Origin: CALGDE01 sp964655355
GTDB taxonomy: Bacteria > Cyanobacteriota > Cyanobacteriia > CACIAM-69d
NCBI GenBank assembly: GCA_964655355.1
Contig: CAZZMD010000009.1
Location: 37,114-101,113, forward strand
Direction: 5' to 3'
Length of the DNA: 64,000 nt
Position 1 is the stretch's first letter; every line of letters starts with the position of its first letter. The notes below the pieces were generated by a model, which saw only the letters and a program-made list of their open reading frames with translations, did not search any database and was not told the origin of the DNA. The translations under genes and the position numbers were made by a program. Shown here piece after piece: positions 52,603-61,942 of the stretch.

Positions 52603-54201
52603 TCACCGATGGCGTAACGGGACCGATGGTGTAACGGGAATAATCACCTGGAAAAAGGATCCCCATCCCAACTCCGAAATACAAATCAGCTCGCCCCCAT
52701 GCTGCTCCACCACAATGTGATGGCTAATGGCGAGCCCCAGCCCAGTCCCCTGCCCCGGCGCTTTTGTAGTGAAGAATGTATCGAAAATCTTGCGCTGAAT
52801 CTCCTTGGAAATCCCAGGACCGTTATCTTTCACGGTGATTGCAATGCGATCGTCATTCAGCAGCGTGGTCGTAATCTCAATCAACGGCGTATAGGGAGCC
52901 TGCCGCCGCGCATCATCAAACGCATCAATGGCATTCGTCACCAGGTGCAAAAACACCTGATTCATTTGGCTGGGATGGCAAGTCACCGCTGGCAACTCCC
53001 CATAATTTTTTCGTAGCCGGATGGTCGGCAAAAACTCTCGATTCACAAAGCGATGCCGCAACACCATCAAGGTATTGTCAATCCCTTCATGGATATCGAC
53101 GGTTTTCACATCTGCCTCGTCCAAACGGGCAAAATTGCGCAGGGACAGCACCAATCGACGGATGCGATCCGTCCCTGTTTTCATAGAATCCAGGATTTTC
53201 GGGAAATCCATGGAGATAAAGTCAAAATCAATGTTCTCCAGCACCGCGGCCAGCTCATCATCGGGAAACTTCTCGCTGTACTGGCGAATCACATCCAGCA
53301 ACGTATTGGCATAGTTGCCGGTGTGGACCAAATTGCCGTAAATGAAACTCACCGGATTATTAATCTCGTGGGCAATCCCCGCCACCAGATGCCCCAATCC
53401 AGACATTTTTTCGGAATGAATTAGCTGAGCTTGGGTTTCCTTCAACCGCTCAAGCTGTTGGAGAGCCTGCAAGGCTTGGCGTTGGGACTGCTGTAGCTGA
53501 GCACTATGGGACAATGCGATCGCCATCTGAGCCAGCACCTGATCCAACAGGGTCAATTCCTGGGGAGACCACCCATGGGGAGCGTCACAATACTGGAGAT
53601 ACAGAACCCCCCAAAGCTGACTTTGGCGAATTAACGGGACACTCAATATTGCCCGAGCCTGACAGGTCTCCATCAAAAACTGCCGTTGCTCGGGGGTTAA
53701 CTCCGCCTGAGACACATCGCTGATCAGGATTTGGGCATGCTGTCCCCCCGGAGATTGGCGAGATTGCACATGGGCAGACTCGCCGTAGGGGATGGTAGAC
53801 CCCAGGGACTGATCAGGATCCTTCAGCTCCATCCCCAGTAGCGATCGCCACGGAGCAGTGACCGCCTCCGCTACAAACTGTCCCGGAGCCCCCAAAATAT
53901 TACGCTCAAACTGCAAAATGCAAACCCGGTCAGCCGCCAGCAAGAGGCGCAGCCCCTGCACCGTCGCCTCCAAAATATCCTTCTCGTCGAGCGAGCGATG
54001 GATTTGGGCAATTGCGTCCGCTACAGCCATCCCATCGATTACCTCCATAGAACTCAGGGGAGGTGGATCGAGTTCACCCTCAGCCTCCTGATCGCTCCCG
54101 CTCCCCTGGGGAAGCGCCATGGTCTTGCCTAAGGTAGCCGGATAGCTTGGGTAATCAGGGGGGGGATCAGCAACCAAATCAGGGGGTAGGACTGAAGTCA
54201 T
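52603..54201 (-). CDS. GAF-domain histidine kinase
   Basis: A 532-residue soluble kinase. A disordered N-terminus (1-60) is followed by a GAF domain (about 65-225, with LLAADRVCILQFERN and RAILSVPLIRQSQLWGVLYL). A coiled-coil link (LKETQAQLIHSEKMSGLGHL) leads to the H-box AGIAHEINNPVSFIYGN. The HATPase domain has the N-box HLVTNAIDAF, G1 VKDNGPGI and G2 GQGTGLGLAI. The AHEINNP H-box is typical of the NtrB/cyanobacterial type. No response regulator is adjacent. A 12-bp perfect palindrome lies 14 bases upstream of the start. Confidence 0.92.
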   Translation of the reverse strand: MTSVLPPDLVADPPPDYPSYPATLGKTMALPQGSGSDQEAEGELDPPPLSSMEVIDGMAVADAIAQIHRSLDEKDILEATVQGLRLLLAADRVCILQFERNILGAPGQFVAEAVTAPWRSLLGMELKDPDQSLGSTIPYGESAHVQSRQSPGGQHAQILISDVSQAELTPEQRQFLMETCQARAILSVPLIRQSQLWGVLYLQYCDAPHGWSPQELTLLDQVLAQMAIALSHSAQLQQSQRQALQALQQLERLKETQAQLIHSEKMSGLGHLVAGIAHEINNPVSFIYGNLVHTGNYANTLLDVIRQYSEKFPDDELAAVLENIDFDFISMDFPKILDSMKTGTDRIRRLVLSLRNFARLDEADVKTVDIHEGIDNTLMVLRHRFVNREFLPTIRLRKNYGELPAVTCHPSQMNQVFLHLVTNAIDAFDDARRQAPYTPLIEITTTLLNDDRIAITVKDNGPGISKEIQRKIFDTFFTTKAPGQGTGLGLAISHHIVVEQHGGELICISELGWGSFFQVIIPVTPSVPLRHR

Positions 54202-54215
54202 CAGTGAATCAATAA

Positions 54216-54227
54216 CGTGACGTCACG
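54216..54227. promoter_or_regulatory. Perfect 12-bp palindrome upstream of the kinase gene
   Basis: cgtgacgtcacg is its own reverse complement. It lies 14 bases upstream of the kinase ATG on the minus strand, a position suited to an operator or a transcription-blocking site. No regulator is identified. Confidence 0.55.
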
Positions 54228-54618
54228 ACTGAGGTCCTCCGATGCATCACCCGGAGAACCACAGCAGAAAAGAGCGAGTAATAAACTTAAAAATGGTGTA
54301 GATGTACTGTCACAGACCCAACTCAGCAATGTGCCAATTCGCTGAAGGGTGCCGTAATTCCTTCTCTAAGGGAGGTTGAAACAAACCCCAACAAGGCTCT
54401 AGCCTAGGATTCAAGTGCATATGAAAGCAATTTAACCGGCTTCAAGATTGCAAATAATATTGCCTCACCCAGTCAGCGCAATATTAAGCAATGTATCTTG
54501 AATTATTCCCATCTAAAACGTTCTGTTTCCGTACCAAACGTTACTATTCCCCAGAAAGTCAGGATAGCGGCACGCTTTCAGTGACGAATCCCCCCACCCT
54601 TAACGCCTTCCCCCTGAC
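54228..54618. other. Divergent spacer between kinase and sugar-kinase genes
   Basis: No gene supported. More A+T-rich than surrounding coding DNA. It should contain both promoters, but no convincing pair of boxes was identified. Confidence 0.45.
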
Positions 54619-55977
54619 ATGGTTTATCTCCTCGGCATCGACTTTGGAACGTCCGGGGGGCGTGCCATCGTCCTATCCCCCCCATCTCAAGATCGTGGAA
54701 TTTCAGAAGTCGCGGGGCAAAGTCGGACAGAGGCTCCCCAGGGTCTAACGGGCGCAGCCTTGGCCCAAGCCTGGTGGGATCAACTGAAAACCCTACTCGA
54801 ACAATTGCCGATCGCCCTCCGGCAGCGATTAGGGGCGATCGCCATCAATGGCACGTCGTCTACGGTACTCTTGGCAACACCGGCAGGGGAGGTGGTGGCC
54901 GGGCCCCTGATGTATAACGACGATCGCGGGCGATCAGCACTCAAAACATTTGCGACGCTCTTGCCCGAGACCAGCGGGGCACGGTCTGCAACCTCGACCT
55001 TGGCCAAGGTGTGGTGGTGGCGGGGCGATCGCTTTGGGAACCGCTGGCCGGAGCCGCCTTATGCCCCCCTTATTTTTCACCAGGCGGACTGGTTAAGCTT
55101 TCAGCTCCATGGACAGCTCCATCGTCCATCCCCGAGCGCCCATCCCCGCGCCATCAGCGATTATCACAATGCCTTGAAACTGGGCTATGACCCGATCGCC
55201 CTCGCCTATCCCCATCCCCTGCAAACCTCAGATTTCGGGCATTCCCTGCCCCATGTCGTCGCCCCCGGCAGCATTATTGGCCCCATCCTGCCGGCGATCG
55301 CCCAGCGATTTAATATCAATCCCCACTGTCAAATCGTGGCGGGCACCACCGACAGCATTGCGGCATTTTTAGCCAGCGGCGCAGACCAACCGGGGGAGGC
55401 GGTGACCTCCTTGGGCTCGACCCTCGTGTTGAAGCAATTGAGCACCGTGCCGGTGAATGCGCCCGAGTTTGGTATCTACAGCCATCGATTGGGCGATCGC
55501 TGGTTAGTGGGGGGCGCGTCCAATACGGGGGGCGCAGTGCTCCAACAATTCTTTTCGACCGCCGAATTAACCCACCTCAGCCAGCGGATCAATCCCGCTA
55601 TCCCCAGCCCCCATGACTATTACCCCCTCATCAAACCGGGGGAGCGATTTCCCATCAACGATCCCGATTTGCCACCGCGATTAACCCCGCGCCCTGACGA
55701 CGATTCTGAGTATCTACAAGGACTATTGGAGGCGATCGCCCGCATTGAAGCCAAAGGCTATCAACGACTGGCCGAGCTAGGGGCCGATCCCTTAACTCAA
55801 ATCCAAACCGCTGGCGGCGGTGCCCAAAATCCGACATGGACAGTCATTCGCCAACGTTACTTTTCCGTGCCCGTCACGATCGCCGCCCAGACGGAAGCCG
55901 CCTATGGCAGCGCCAAACTAGCGGCGATCGCCCTGGTTTCAAATAACTCTCCAACGCCCCCATTGGCAGAATCGTAG
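54619..55977 (+). CDS. FGGY-family D-ribulose kinase-like protein
   Basis: A 452-residue FGGY carbohydrate kinase with the phosphate-binding LLGIDFGTSGGRAIVL at the N-terminus, INGTSSTVLL, LGSTLVLKQLS, and a C-terminal nucleotide motif TAGGGAQNPTWTVI. The pattern is that of the SePSK/AtXK-1 branch of cyanobacteria and plants, reported to act on D-ribulose rather than xylulose. Start is the ATG at 54619. No sugar transport genes are adjacent. Length is normal for this branch and shorter than classic xylulokinases. Confidence 0.88.
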   Translation: MVYLLGIDFGTSGGRAIVLSPPSQDRGISEVAGQSRTEAPQGLTGAALAQAWWDQLKTLLEQLPIALRQRLGAIAINGTSSTVLLATPAGEVVAGPLMYNDDRGRSALKTFATLLPETSGARSATSTLAKVWWWRGDRFGNRWPEPPYAPLIFHQADWLSFQLHGQLHRPSPSAHPRAISDYHNALKLGYDPIALAYPHPLQTSDFGHSLPHVVAPGSIIGPILPAIAQRFNINPHCQIVAGTTDSIAAFLASGADQPGEAVTSLGSTLVLKQLSTVPVNAPEFGIYSHRLGDRWLVGGASNTGGAVLQQFFSTAELTHLSQRINPAIPSPHDYYPLIKPGERFPINDPDLPPRLTPRPDDDSEYLQGLLEAIARIEAKGYQRLAELGADPLTQIQTAGGGAQNPTWTVIRQRYFSVPVTIAAQTEAAYGSAKLAAIALVSNNSPTPPLAES

Positions 55978-56189
55978 GGGGGCATAACGAGGAATAACAT
56001 TGCCCGCATTACGAATCACAAATAATGGGGTCCACCATATGCTGCCCAGTTGGCGATCCCCCCCCATCATCTCCTATGGTGTTTTCATACTCCCCACGAC
56101 TGCCCCGAATTCTCATACTTTCCCGAATTCCAAACCTCAATTCCCATAGCCTGCGGTTCAATTAGCCCATAGCGCCCTACTGCACTGCC

Positions 56190-57644
56190 ATGTCGTCGTC
56201 CGATCCCATCCTCCCCCCTGACGAAGAAAACAGCTCTGAGGAGGCTCCCCCCCTTGAAGGAGAAAGCATAACCACTGGGGAAAATACCCCCAATGAGAGC
56301 AGCAACTCGGACGAGACTGCAATGGAAGGGGGCGAAACGGAAGAAGGCGAAGCTGGCGAAGACGAAGTTAGCGAAGGCGAAGCGGATGAACCTGAAACCG
56401 ATGGAGAGGATGCGGTAGATCTGTCTGGGGGAGAGGAGATCCCAGTCGTCGCGATCGCCGAAGACGTAGATTTAGAAGAATCAGATCCAGAAGACACAGA
56501 TCCAGAAAATACAGACCCAGAAGACACAAATCCAGAAGACACAGATCCAGAGGAAGCGGATCTAGATATTGAAGGTGGCATTGCCGACAGTGCAGCCCCA
56601 GAGCCTGACCCAGCCCCAGAGGAAGTATCCGAAGCAATCCCGGAAGAGCCCCCCGCCCTAGAACGGGTCCCCCCCGGCATTATTCGGCGATCGCTTGCCG
56701 GGGTGCTGCGGCTGGTCATCAAAATCCTGAACTGGCTGATTGTGGAGCTGGAGGCGGAGGATATTCGCCAGCGGCCAGGAGCGCCGAATTCCATAGGCAA
56801 GCGCCTCACCATCACCCAAACGGCGCAAGACGAACTCACCCCCCTACGACAGATTTGGCGGCGAGTGTTATTAACGGTGCGCGCCATCCTGCCTCAAAAA
56901 TTGCAGGACGTATCGGATCGAAATTTGGGGTTAATTGTGGCAACCCTAGTGGTCGTGGTGGGATGGACCGCCGTGGACGGTATTTTGCCGAAGCCCGCTC
57001 CCATCCCGGAACAGGCGATCGCCCAAGTGCCCCCTGAGCCCCCGCCGGTGCCCACCCCCGAGCCGGAAGAAGAAATTCCCGCCGCTCCCCAACTACCGGA
57101 CGTGGTGGAAATTACTCCCCCGCTTCCCCCATCGACGGCATCAGAGGAAACAGAAGGGGAAGAGGCAGGCGAAACCCAGGCTGAAGAATTAATCGACGGC
57201 GATGATGGGGGATCGGCAGCGGAGACCGAGCTAGGGGACAATCTGGCCGACAATCCCGATCGCCCTGAGCAGGCAACGCCCCAGGAGCCCCTCAGCTCCT
57301 TCGAGAAACCGCCCGCCTTAGAAATGACGCCGGAGCAAAGCCTGATTGCCGCCATTCAAGATCAGGTGGTGGACACAGCACAGCAATATGGCGACTCCGG
57401 CATTGTGCGCTCCATCCAAGCCGATTTCCGACAGGGACGACTGTTGGTGCGCATCGACTCCACCCCATGGTTTGATCTGCCGGCAACGGAGCAGGATCAG
57501 CTAGCCGCAGACCTATGGGCGCGATCGCTCAACCTAGACTTCAACAAACTCGAAATCACCACCGTTGAGGGCGTCGTTCTGGCCCGCAGCCCCGTCATTG
57601 GCAACACCATGGTGATCCTGCAACGCCAAGGGACAATCCTGTAA
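56190..57644 (+). CDS. Acidic-repeat single-membrane-segment protein
   Basis: A 484-residue protein. Residues 1-160 are highly acidic; a 15-bp unit repeated five times encodes the run DPEDTDPENTDPEDTNPEDT. A helical segment (about 160-240) leads to one membrane helix at about 246-266 (LGLIVATLVVVVGWTAVDGI). A Pro/Glu linker and a compact C-terminal domain follow (about 370-484, SLIAAIQDQVVDTAQQYGDS, then VRIDSTPWFDLPATEQDQLA). Similar layouts occur in cyanobacterial proteins of unknown function. The tail should face the lumen or periplasm. HIP1 sites are frequent, so it is native. Confidence 0.75.
   Translation: MSSSDPILPPDEENSSEEAPPLEGESITTGENTPNESSNSDETAMEGGETEEGEAGEDEVSEGEADEPETDGEDAVDLSGGEEIPVVAIAEDVDLEESDPEDTDPENTDPEDTNPEDTDPEEADLDIEGGIADSAAPEPDPAPEEVSEAIPEEPPALERVPPGIIRRSLAGVLRLVIKILNWLIVELEAEDIRQRPGAPNSIGKRLTITQTAQDELTPLRQIWRRVLLTVRAILPQKLQDVSDRNLGLIVATLVVVVGWTAVDGILPKPAPIPEQAIAQVPPEPPPVPTPEPEEEIPAAPQLPDVVEITPPLPPSTASEETEGEEAGETQAEELIDGDDGGSAAETELGDNLADNPDRPEQATPQEPLSSFEKPPALEMTPEQSLIAAIQDQVVDTAQQYGDSGIVRSIQADFRQGRLLVRIDSTPWFDLPATEQDQLAADLWARSLNLDFNKLEITTVEGVVLARSPVIGNTMVILQRQGTIL
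56484..56558. repeat. In-frame 15-bp tandem repeat, five copies
   Basis: Variants of gatccagaagacaca, encoding DPEDT-type pentapeptides. The unit preserves the reading frame. Confidence 0.9.
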
Positions 57645-57674
57645 TGCCTCACCTGTAATGGTTAGGAAGGTTTG

Positions 57675-57699
57675 GGTAGGGGGCGATCGCCCCCCTACC
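57675..57699. terminator. HIP1-centred hairpin between convergent genes
   Basis: ggtaggggg then gcgatcgc then cccctacc form a near-perfect palindrome between the convergent acidic-protein and mntC-like genes. There is no T run, so termination is inferred from position. Confidence 0.5.
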
Positions 57700-57713
57700 G
57701 AATAAGGGGCTGA

Positions 57714-58730
57714 CTACTCGGGAGCCTCTCCACATTCACCGCCTAGACCTTCCACGATGGCGCAGGTGTTGTACACCAGCATGTCGGTATAGGTCCCGCC
57801 CGGCGCACCTTCTTCTGCTAAGCCATCAGCCAGCAAGACTTTCTCGGAGACTTCAACCCCCGCTTCGTCTGCAACCGTCTTTAAGACGCGATCGTTAGCG
57901 GTCAATTCCGCAAAGATGATAGGAATCGCTTTTTCACGAATGGAGGTAGCCAACTCGTTAATCGTGGCGGCACTGGGTTCCTCTTCCGTCGAAACCCCCA
58001 GCAACGTGCCCTCAACCGTCAGCCCATAGGCTTTGGCGTAATAGGACATCGCGTCATGGGTCGTAATCAGACGGCGCTGATCTTCGGGGATCGTGGCAAT
58101 TTGCTCAGGAATCCAGGTATCGAGAGCCTCCAACTTAGCCGTCAGCTTGTCGGCATTTTCGGTGTACATCTCGGCATTGTCCGGATCCACCTCGATGAGG
58201 TTATCTCGGATCAAAGCAACCATCGCCAGACCGTTTTCAACGTCATGCCAAACGTGGGGATCAGGTTCAACCTCGCCCTCTTCTTCCACCTCAATCACTT
58301 CCTGCACCGACTCATCATGCAAGGCAATTTTGGGCGCATAGGACTCGGATGACTCTGCCATATCAATGATCGACGGCTCAAAGTTGAGCCCCGCATACAG
58401 GACCAAGTCAGCCGTCTCAACCGCTTCTCGATCAGAGGGCTTGCCCTCATAGGTGTGGGGATCCTGATCCGGGGGGATGAGGCATTTCAGGTTCACCGCA
58501 TCTGCCGCAATTTGAGTCGCCAAGTCGCAAATGACGCTGTAGGATGCGACCACATCGATTTTGGAATCGTCTCCCTCAGCCTCTTCTGCCACCTCACCCG
58601 CAGGGGCGTCAGCATCGGTGGTGCCTGAATCGCCTGAGGTTGAGCCGGTACAACCGACACCGACAACACTAATCGCCAGGGCGATCGCGACGCCAAAAAT
58701 CCCTTGCTTTCTTATAAAGTTCCGTTGCAT
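57714..58730 (-). CDS. mntC: Mn/Zn ABC transporter substrate-binding lipoprotein
   Basis: About 338 residues from the ATG at 58730 (MQRNFIRKQGIF). The signal peptide ends in the lipobox VGVGC, so it is a lipoprotein. An acidic linker (about 36-55) precedes the cluster A-I (TroA-type) fold. Metal ligands are inferred as His in DQDPHTYEG, His in DPHVWHD, Glu in IIFAELTAN and Asp in VLLADGLAEE, the His-His-Glu-Asp set of Mn-binding members. Two C-terminal cysteines (NTCAIVEGLGGEC) are unusual. It is divergent from the ATPase and permease genes rather than leading them. Confidence 0.85.
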   Translation of the reverse strand: MQRNFIRKQGIFGVAIALAISVVGVGCTGSTSGDSGTTDADAPAGEVAEEAEGDDSKIDVVASYSVICDLATQIAADAVNLKCLIPPDQDPHTYEGKPSDREAVETADLVLYAGLNFEPSIIDMAESSESYAPKIALHDESVQEVIEVEEEGEVEPDPHVWHDVENGLAMVALIRDNLIEVDPDNAEMYTENADKLTAKLEALDTWIPEQIATIPEDQRRLITTHDAMSYYAKAYGLTVEGTLLGVSTEEEPSAATINELATSIREKAIPIIFAELTANDRVLKTVADEAGVEVSEKVLLADGLAEEGAPGGTYTDMLVYNTCAIVEGLGGECGEAPE

Positions 58731-59051
58731 TGTCTCTGTTGCTCGCCTGTCTTGATTACTAAAAAACTGCCAGAAGCGCTGGGGAGAGAAAACCACTCCC
58801 TCACCAAGGCTTAATGCAAATAATTAGCGGTATAGCACATTCATCAACTTCCATTACACGCCTTGGGAGCAGAAAGGTAAATCGCCGAAGAAACCTAGTA
58901 TCAGGCACTACAGCCTTTTTGTTCCATATGACATAGCTTTTCACTAATTGGCTCCAGTTGTTAAAAGATCCTTGCGATTGTTGCCCTCTCTGCCAAGTTT
59001 GCTGCTTCTATGAAGCTAGGCGAGACAGCGTCCCGCTACTGTCATAGGTTG
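58731..59051. promoter_or_regulatory. Divergent spacer between mntC and mntA
   Basis: A shared regulatory region for the two arms of the transporter. It is more A+T-rich than its surroundings. No palindrome or Fur-type box was recognised, so the regulator remains open; in Synechocystis the mnt genes are controlled by the ManS/ManR two-component system. Confidence 0.5.
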
Positions 59052-59777
59052 ATGTCAATGCTAGAAGTTCGGAATCTGTCAGTCGATTATCGAGGCAACC
59101 GCGCACTCCAAGGGGTCAGCTTTTTTATACCCATGGGGCAACTGGTCGGGATTATTGGTCCCAATGGTGCGGGCAAAAGCACTTTGGTTGAGGCCATGCT
59201 GAATTTGATTCCGGCAACCCAGGGGAATGTTCGATTTCAGGACAGATTGCTCAAGAATCAGCTCCTCAAAACCAGTTATGTTCCCCAACGCTCCCGGATT
59301 GATTGGGATTATCCGGTGACCGTCTGGAATGTGGTGCTGATGGCTCAGACGGTGCAAACGGGGCTTTTCCGTGGGGTCAGTCGAAGGGCTCGACAGTTGG
59401 CCCGTGAAGCCCTGGAACGGGTCAATCTCTATGATTTGCGCGATCGCCCCATTGGTGAGCTATCGGGGGGACAGCAGCAGCGGGTGTTTCTCGCCCGGGC
59501 GCTGGCCAAAGAGGCTGAACTATTGATATTTGATGAGCCTTTCACCGGGGTTGATCGCAAAACTGAAGACATTATTTACGACATCTTTCAAGAGCTACGG
59601 ACTGAAGGCAAAACGGTACTGGTCATCAGCCACGATTTGGGTGAATCTCTGTCGATTTATGATCAGCTACTCCTTCTGAATAAACGTCTGGTTGCCCAAG
59701 GTCCCCGCAAAGAGGTCGTCACCGCTGACAACCTGGAACGGGCATATGGTCGCGGACTTGCCCGTGTCTTTGCTTAG
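59052..59777 (+). CDS. mntA: Manganese-type ABC transporter ATPase
   Basis: About 241 residues from the ATG at 59052 (MSMLEVRNLSVDYRG); an upstream ATG at 59010 starts unrelated sequence. Walker A is GPNGAGKST, the Q-loop is YVPQRSRIDWDYPVTVWNVV (typical for Mn/Zn/Fe metal ABC proteins), the signature LSGGQQQR, Walker B LLIFDEPFTGVD and the switch His in LVISHDLGE. The permease gene follows after 68 bases. HIP1 density is low here and codon use looks more T-rich than in neighbours, which may hint at transfer. Confidence 0.9.
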   Translation: MSMLEVRNLSVDYRGNRALQGVSFFIPMGQLVGIIGPNGAGKSTLVEAMLNLIPATQGNVRFQDRLLKNQLLKTSYVPQRSRIDWDYPVTVWNVVLMAQTVQTGLFRGVSRRARQLAREALERVNLYDLRDRPIGELSGGQQQRVFLARALAKEAELLIFDEPFTGVDRKTEDIIYDIFQELRTEGKTVLVISHDLGESLSIYDQLLLLNKRLVAQGPRKEVVTADNLERAYGRGLARVFA

Positions 59778-59845
59778 ACGCCATCGTCGCTTAAACACCC
59801 TCTTTTGAAACCGTATTCACCTTAATAAGGAGGCAAAAGTATTTC

Positions 59846-60733
59846 ATGTTGGATTTGATTATTGAGCCGTTGTCGTTATCTTTTATGCAACGGGCACTGA
59901 TGTTGGGTATTTTGCTTGGGGTCCTGTGTGCCATTGTCGGCAGCTATATGATTGTGCAGCGGATGGGAATGTTGTCCCATGCCATTTCCCATTCGGTGAT
60001 GGCTGGGTTGCCCGTCGCTTACGTCATGGGATTAGCTCTGTCGTTTGGGGCGTTGGTTTCGGGGGTGCTTAGCGCATTGGTGCTCTATTTAATTGAATCG
60101 AGATCCCGCGTAAAAACCGACACTGCAATGGCTCTAATCCTGACGTCATTTGTTGCCCTTGGAGTCACGTTGGTCAGTGTCCTGCCGGGAGCGAATCGTC
60201 TCGATTTAATCCATATCCTGTTTGGCAATATTCTAGGGGTCACCATGGAAGATGTGTGGTGGACTCTTCTCATTACCGCCATTGCCATCGTCCTGATACG
60301 CCTGTTTTTTAAGGAGCTTTTGTTTTATACCTTTGATCCGAAAGGGGCGCAGGCCAGTGGTTTGCCCGTGCGTTGGTACAATGCTGCCCTGATCGTTGCG
60401 ATGACCGTGACGATTGTCGTTTGTTTGCCTACGGTTGGCGCGCTTCTGGTGGTTGCCTTGCTGGTGGCACCCGCTGCGACGGCTTATTTGCTGGTTAAAG
60501 AGCTTCATCAAATGATGTGGGTGGGGTCGATGATTGGCGCCCTGTCCAGCGTGGTTGGTATGTACCTGAGCTATTACTTGGATTCTCCCTCTGGAGCAGC
60601 GATCGTCCTGGTTTCATTCTGCTTTTTCTGTGTGGCTTTTGTGTTTAGTCCGTCTGATGGTTTGTTGAGTAACCTTTGGACACGGCATCAGCGAGCGAGA
60701 TTTCCTGACCAAGCAAAGTTTGCCGACCAGTAA
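59846..60733 (+). CDS. mntB: Manganese-type ABC transporter permease
   Basis: A 295-residue permease with about eight hydrophobic segments. The ABC-3 family features are the N-terminal LLGVLCAIVGSYMIVQRMGM with SHAISHSVMAGLPVAY, the TDTAMALILTSFVALG block, and LPTVGALLVVALLVAPAATA near the end. AGGAGG lies upstream of the ATG at slightly long spacing. With mntA and the divergent mntC-like gene it makes a complete manganese or zinc importer of the inner membrane. Confidence 0.92.
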   Translation: MLDLIIEPLSLSFMQRALMLGILLGVLCAIVGSYMIVQRMGMLSHAISHSVMAGLPVAYVMGLALSFGALVSGVLSALVLYLIESRSRVKTDTAMALILTSFVALGVTLVSVLPGANRLDLIHILFGNILGVTMEDVWWTLLITAIAIVLIRLFFKELLFYTFDPKGAQASGLPVRWYNAALIVAMTVTIVVCLPTVGALLVVALLVAPAATAYLLVKELHQMMWVGSMIGALSSVVGMYLSYYLDSPSGAAIVLVSFCFFCVAFVFSPSDGLLSNLWTRHQRARFPDQAKFADQ

Positions 60734-61087
60734 GACGAAACTCCCCCGTACTTGCCCCGTTTTAACGGTCTGTCGTTCAGAGGGGGGCCAGTTATGGCGG
60801 GCCCTAGGCGCAGAAAAAAACTCCCGTGACGCTTGGCGTCAGGGAGCATGGTTAGAACAAGTGATTAGGTGTGTTGGTACTTCTCCACAACTTAGGGGGA
60901 AGAGATCCAGCCTCAATAACTACGGCGATCGCCCCGGCTATTGGCGGTAGGCAGCTAGAGCAATAGTTGCTTCAGCCACCACACATAAGGAATACGGGTG
61001 GCTCTCGGGATTGGATGTGATTCTGCGAAATTAATTTTTCCGGCTCTGATTCCCCATTGGATTTAGGCAGGAGCTTAGACGGGGGAC
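60734..61087. other. Spacer between mntB and anti-sigma genes
   Basis: No gene supported. Convergent region containing a minus-strand terminator at 60814-60846. Confidence 0.45.
60814..60846 (-). terminator. Terminator for the sigma/anti-sigma unit
   Basis: Arms ctccc-tgacgc (60821-60832, one bulged base) and gcgtca-gggag (60836-60846) enclose a three-base loop; on the minus strand the stem is followed by seven T residues (A run 60814-60820). Confidence 0.88.
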
Positions 61088-61942
61088 CTAGACAGAATCT
61101 AGCGATCGCCAGAGCTGTCGGATGGTACCCATGGGCACTTCCCCCACCAGGACATACACATAATCGCGATCGCCCCAGACGAGACCATTGGGTCCTTCAA
61201 ACATCTGGATGGGCATGGGGCGATCGCTGATTTTTAGGGAAAATCCTTCGCGATCGAGTCGGTAGAACGAAATGGTTTGCCCCGCAGATACTTTGTAGGA
61301 CAGTCGGACCCCTTCCGTTTTGCTCAGTTCGCAAAAACTTCCCCCCAATAGCTTGGCCCGTTTCAGCTCAGGGAATTTACCGGACATATCCACCCGTTCG
61401 CCATACTGCTGACGCATCTGGGCGACGTCCTGGGTGCCAAAGTCGACGGGGCCCTCGCTCCGGGATAAAGAGTCTTGGTGATCGAGGAACACTTCCCCAA
61501 ATGCCTGCCAAGAATCCTGAGGCACCCTGTCATCGGTGGTGATGGCAATTTTGTAAGGTGCGCTTTGGGCGAGCTGTTGACGCAGTTGCCAGTTTTGTAG
61601 CCCCAGGGCGATCGCCCCGGTGATGGCAATGCCCGTAATAATCCGTCCCCAAGGAAGTCGCCAGGGTTGGGAGACTTTTTTCGCTGGGGCGGCGGCGGAA
61701 GCTGCTGTCGCCAATAGCTGCGCCTTCACATGGGCGGGGGGCTGCTGGAATTCCAGGGCTAGCGGAATGGCCCCTAGGGTGTTTTGCAGTTGCAGCACCT
61801 CGGTTGCCAAGGCCGGATCCTCCCGCAGGAGTTCTTGGACTTGGGCCATTTCCTCGGGGGTTAAATCCCCCAACACATAGCCGGCCAGTAGCTCTTGAGG
61901 GGTGGACTCCTCTGGAGTGTTTGGATTTGTCGCGTCAGACAT
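61088..61942 (-). CDS. RskA-type anti-sigma factor
   Basis: About 284 residues from the ATG at 61942 (MSDATNPNTPEES). The N-terminal cytosolic domain has the anti-sigma block LLAGYVLGDLTPEEMAQVQELL but no zinc-binding cysteines. A membrane helix (about residues 98-118, GRIITGIAITGAIALGLQ) precedes a C-terminal outside domain. It overlaps the sigma gene by 8 bases (ATGTCTGA), showing translational coupling. The arrangement is like that of Slr1546 beside SigG. It should hold the sigma factor until a signal causes its release. Confidence 0.85.
   Translation of the reverse strand: MSDATNPNTPEESTPQELLAGYVLGDLTPEEMAQVQELLREDPALATEVLQLQNTLGAIPLALEFQQPPAHVKAQLLATAASAAAPAKKVSQPWRLPWGRIITGIAITGAIALGLQNWQLRQQLAQSAPYKIAITTDDRVPQDSWQAFGEVFLDHQDSLSRSEGPVDFGTQDVAQMRQQYGERVDMSGKFPELKRAKLLGGSFCELSKTEGVRLSYKVSAGQTISFYRLDREGFSLKISDRPMPIQMFEGPNGLVWGDRDYVYVLVGEVPMGTIRQLWRSLDSV

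Noticed and set aside
54216..54227. cAMP receptor protein site
   Set aside because: The half-sites GTGA and TCAC are two bases apart, not six as required for TGTGA-N6-TCACA.
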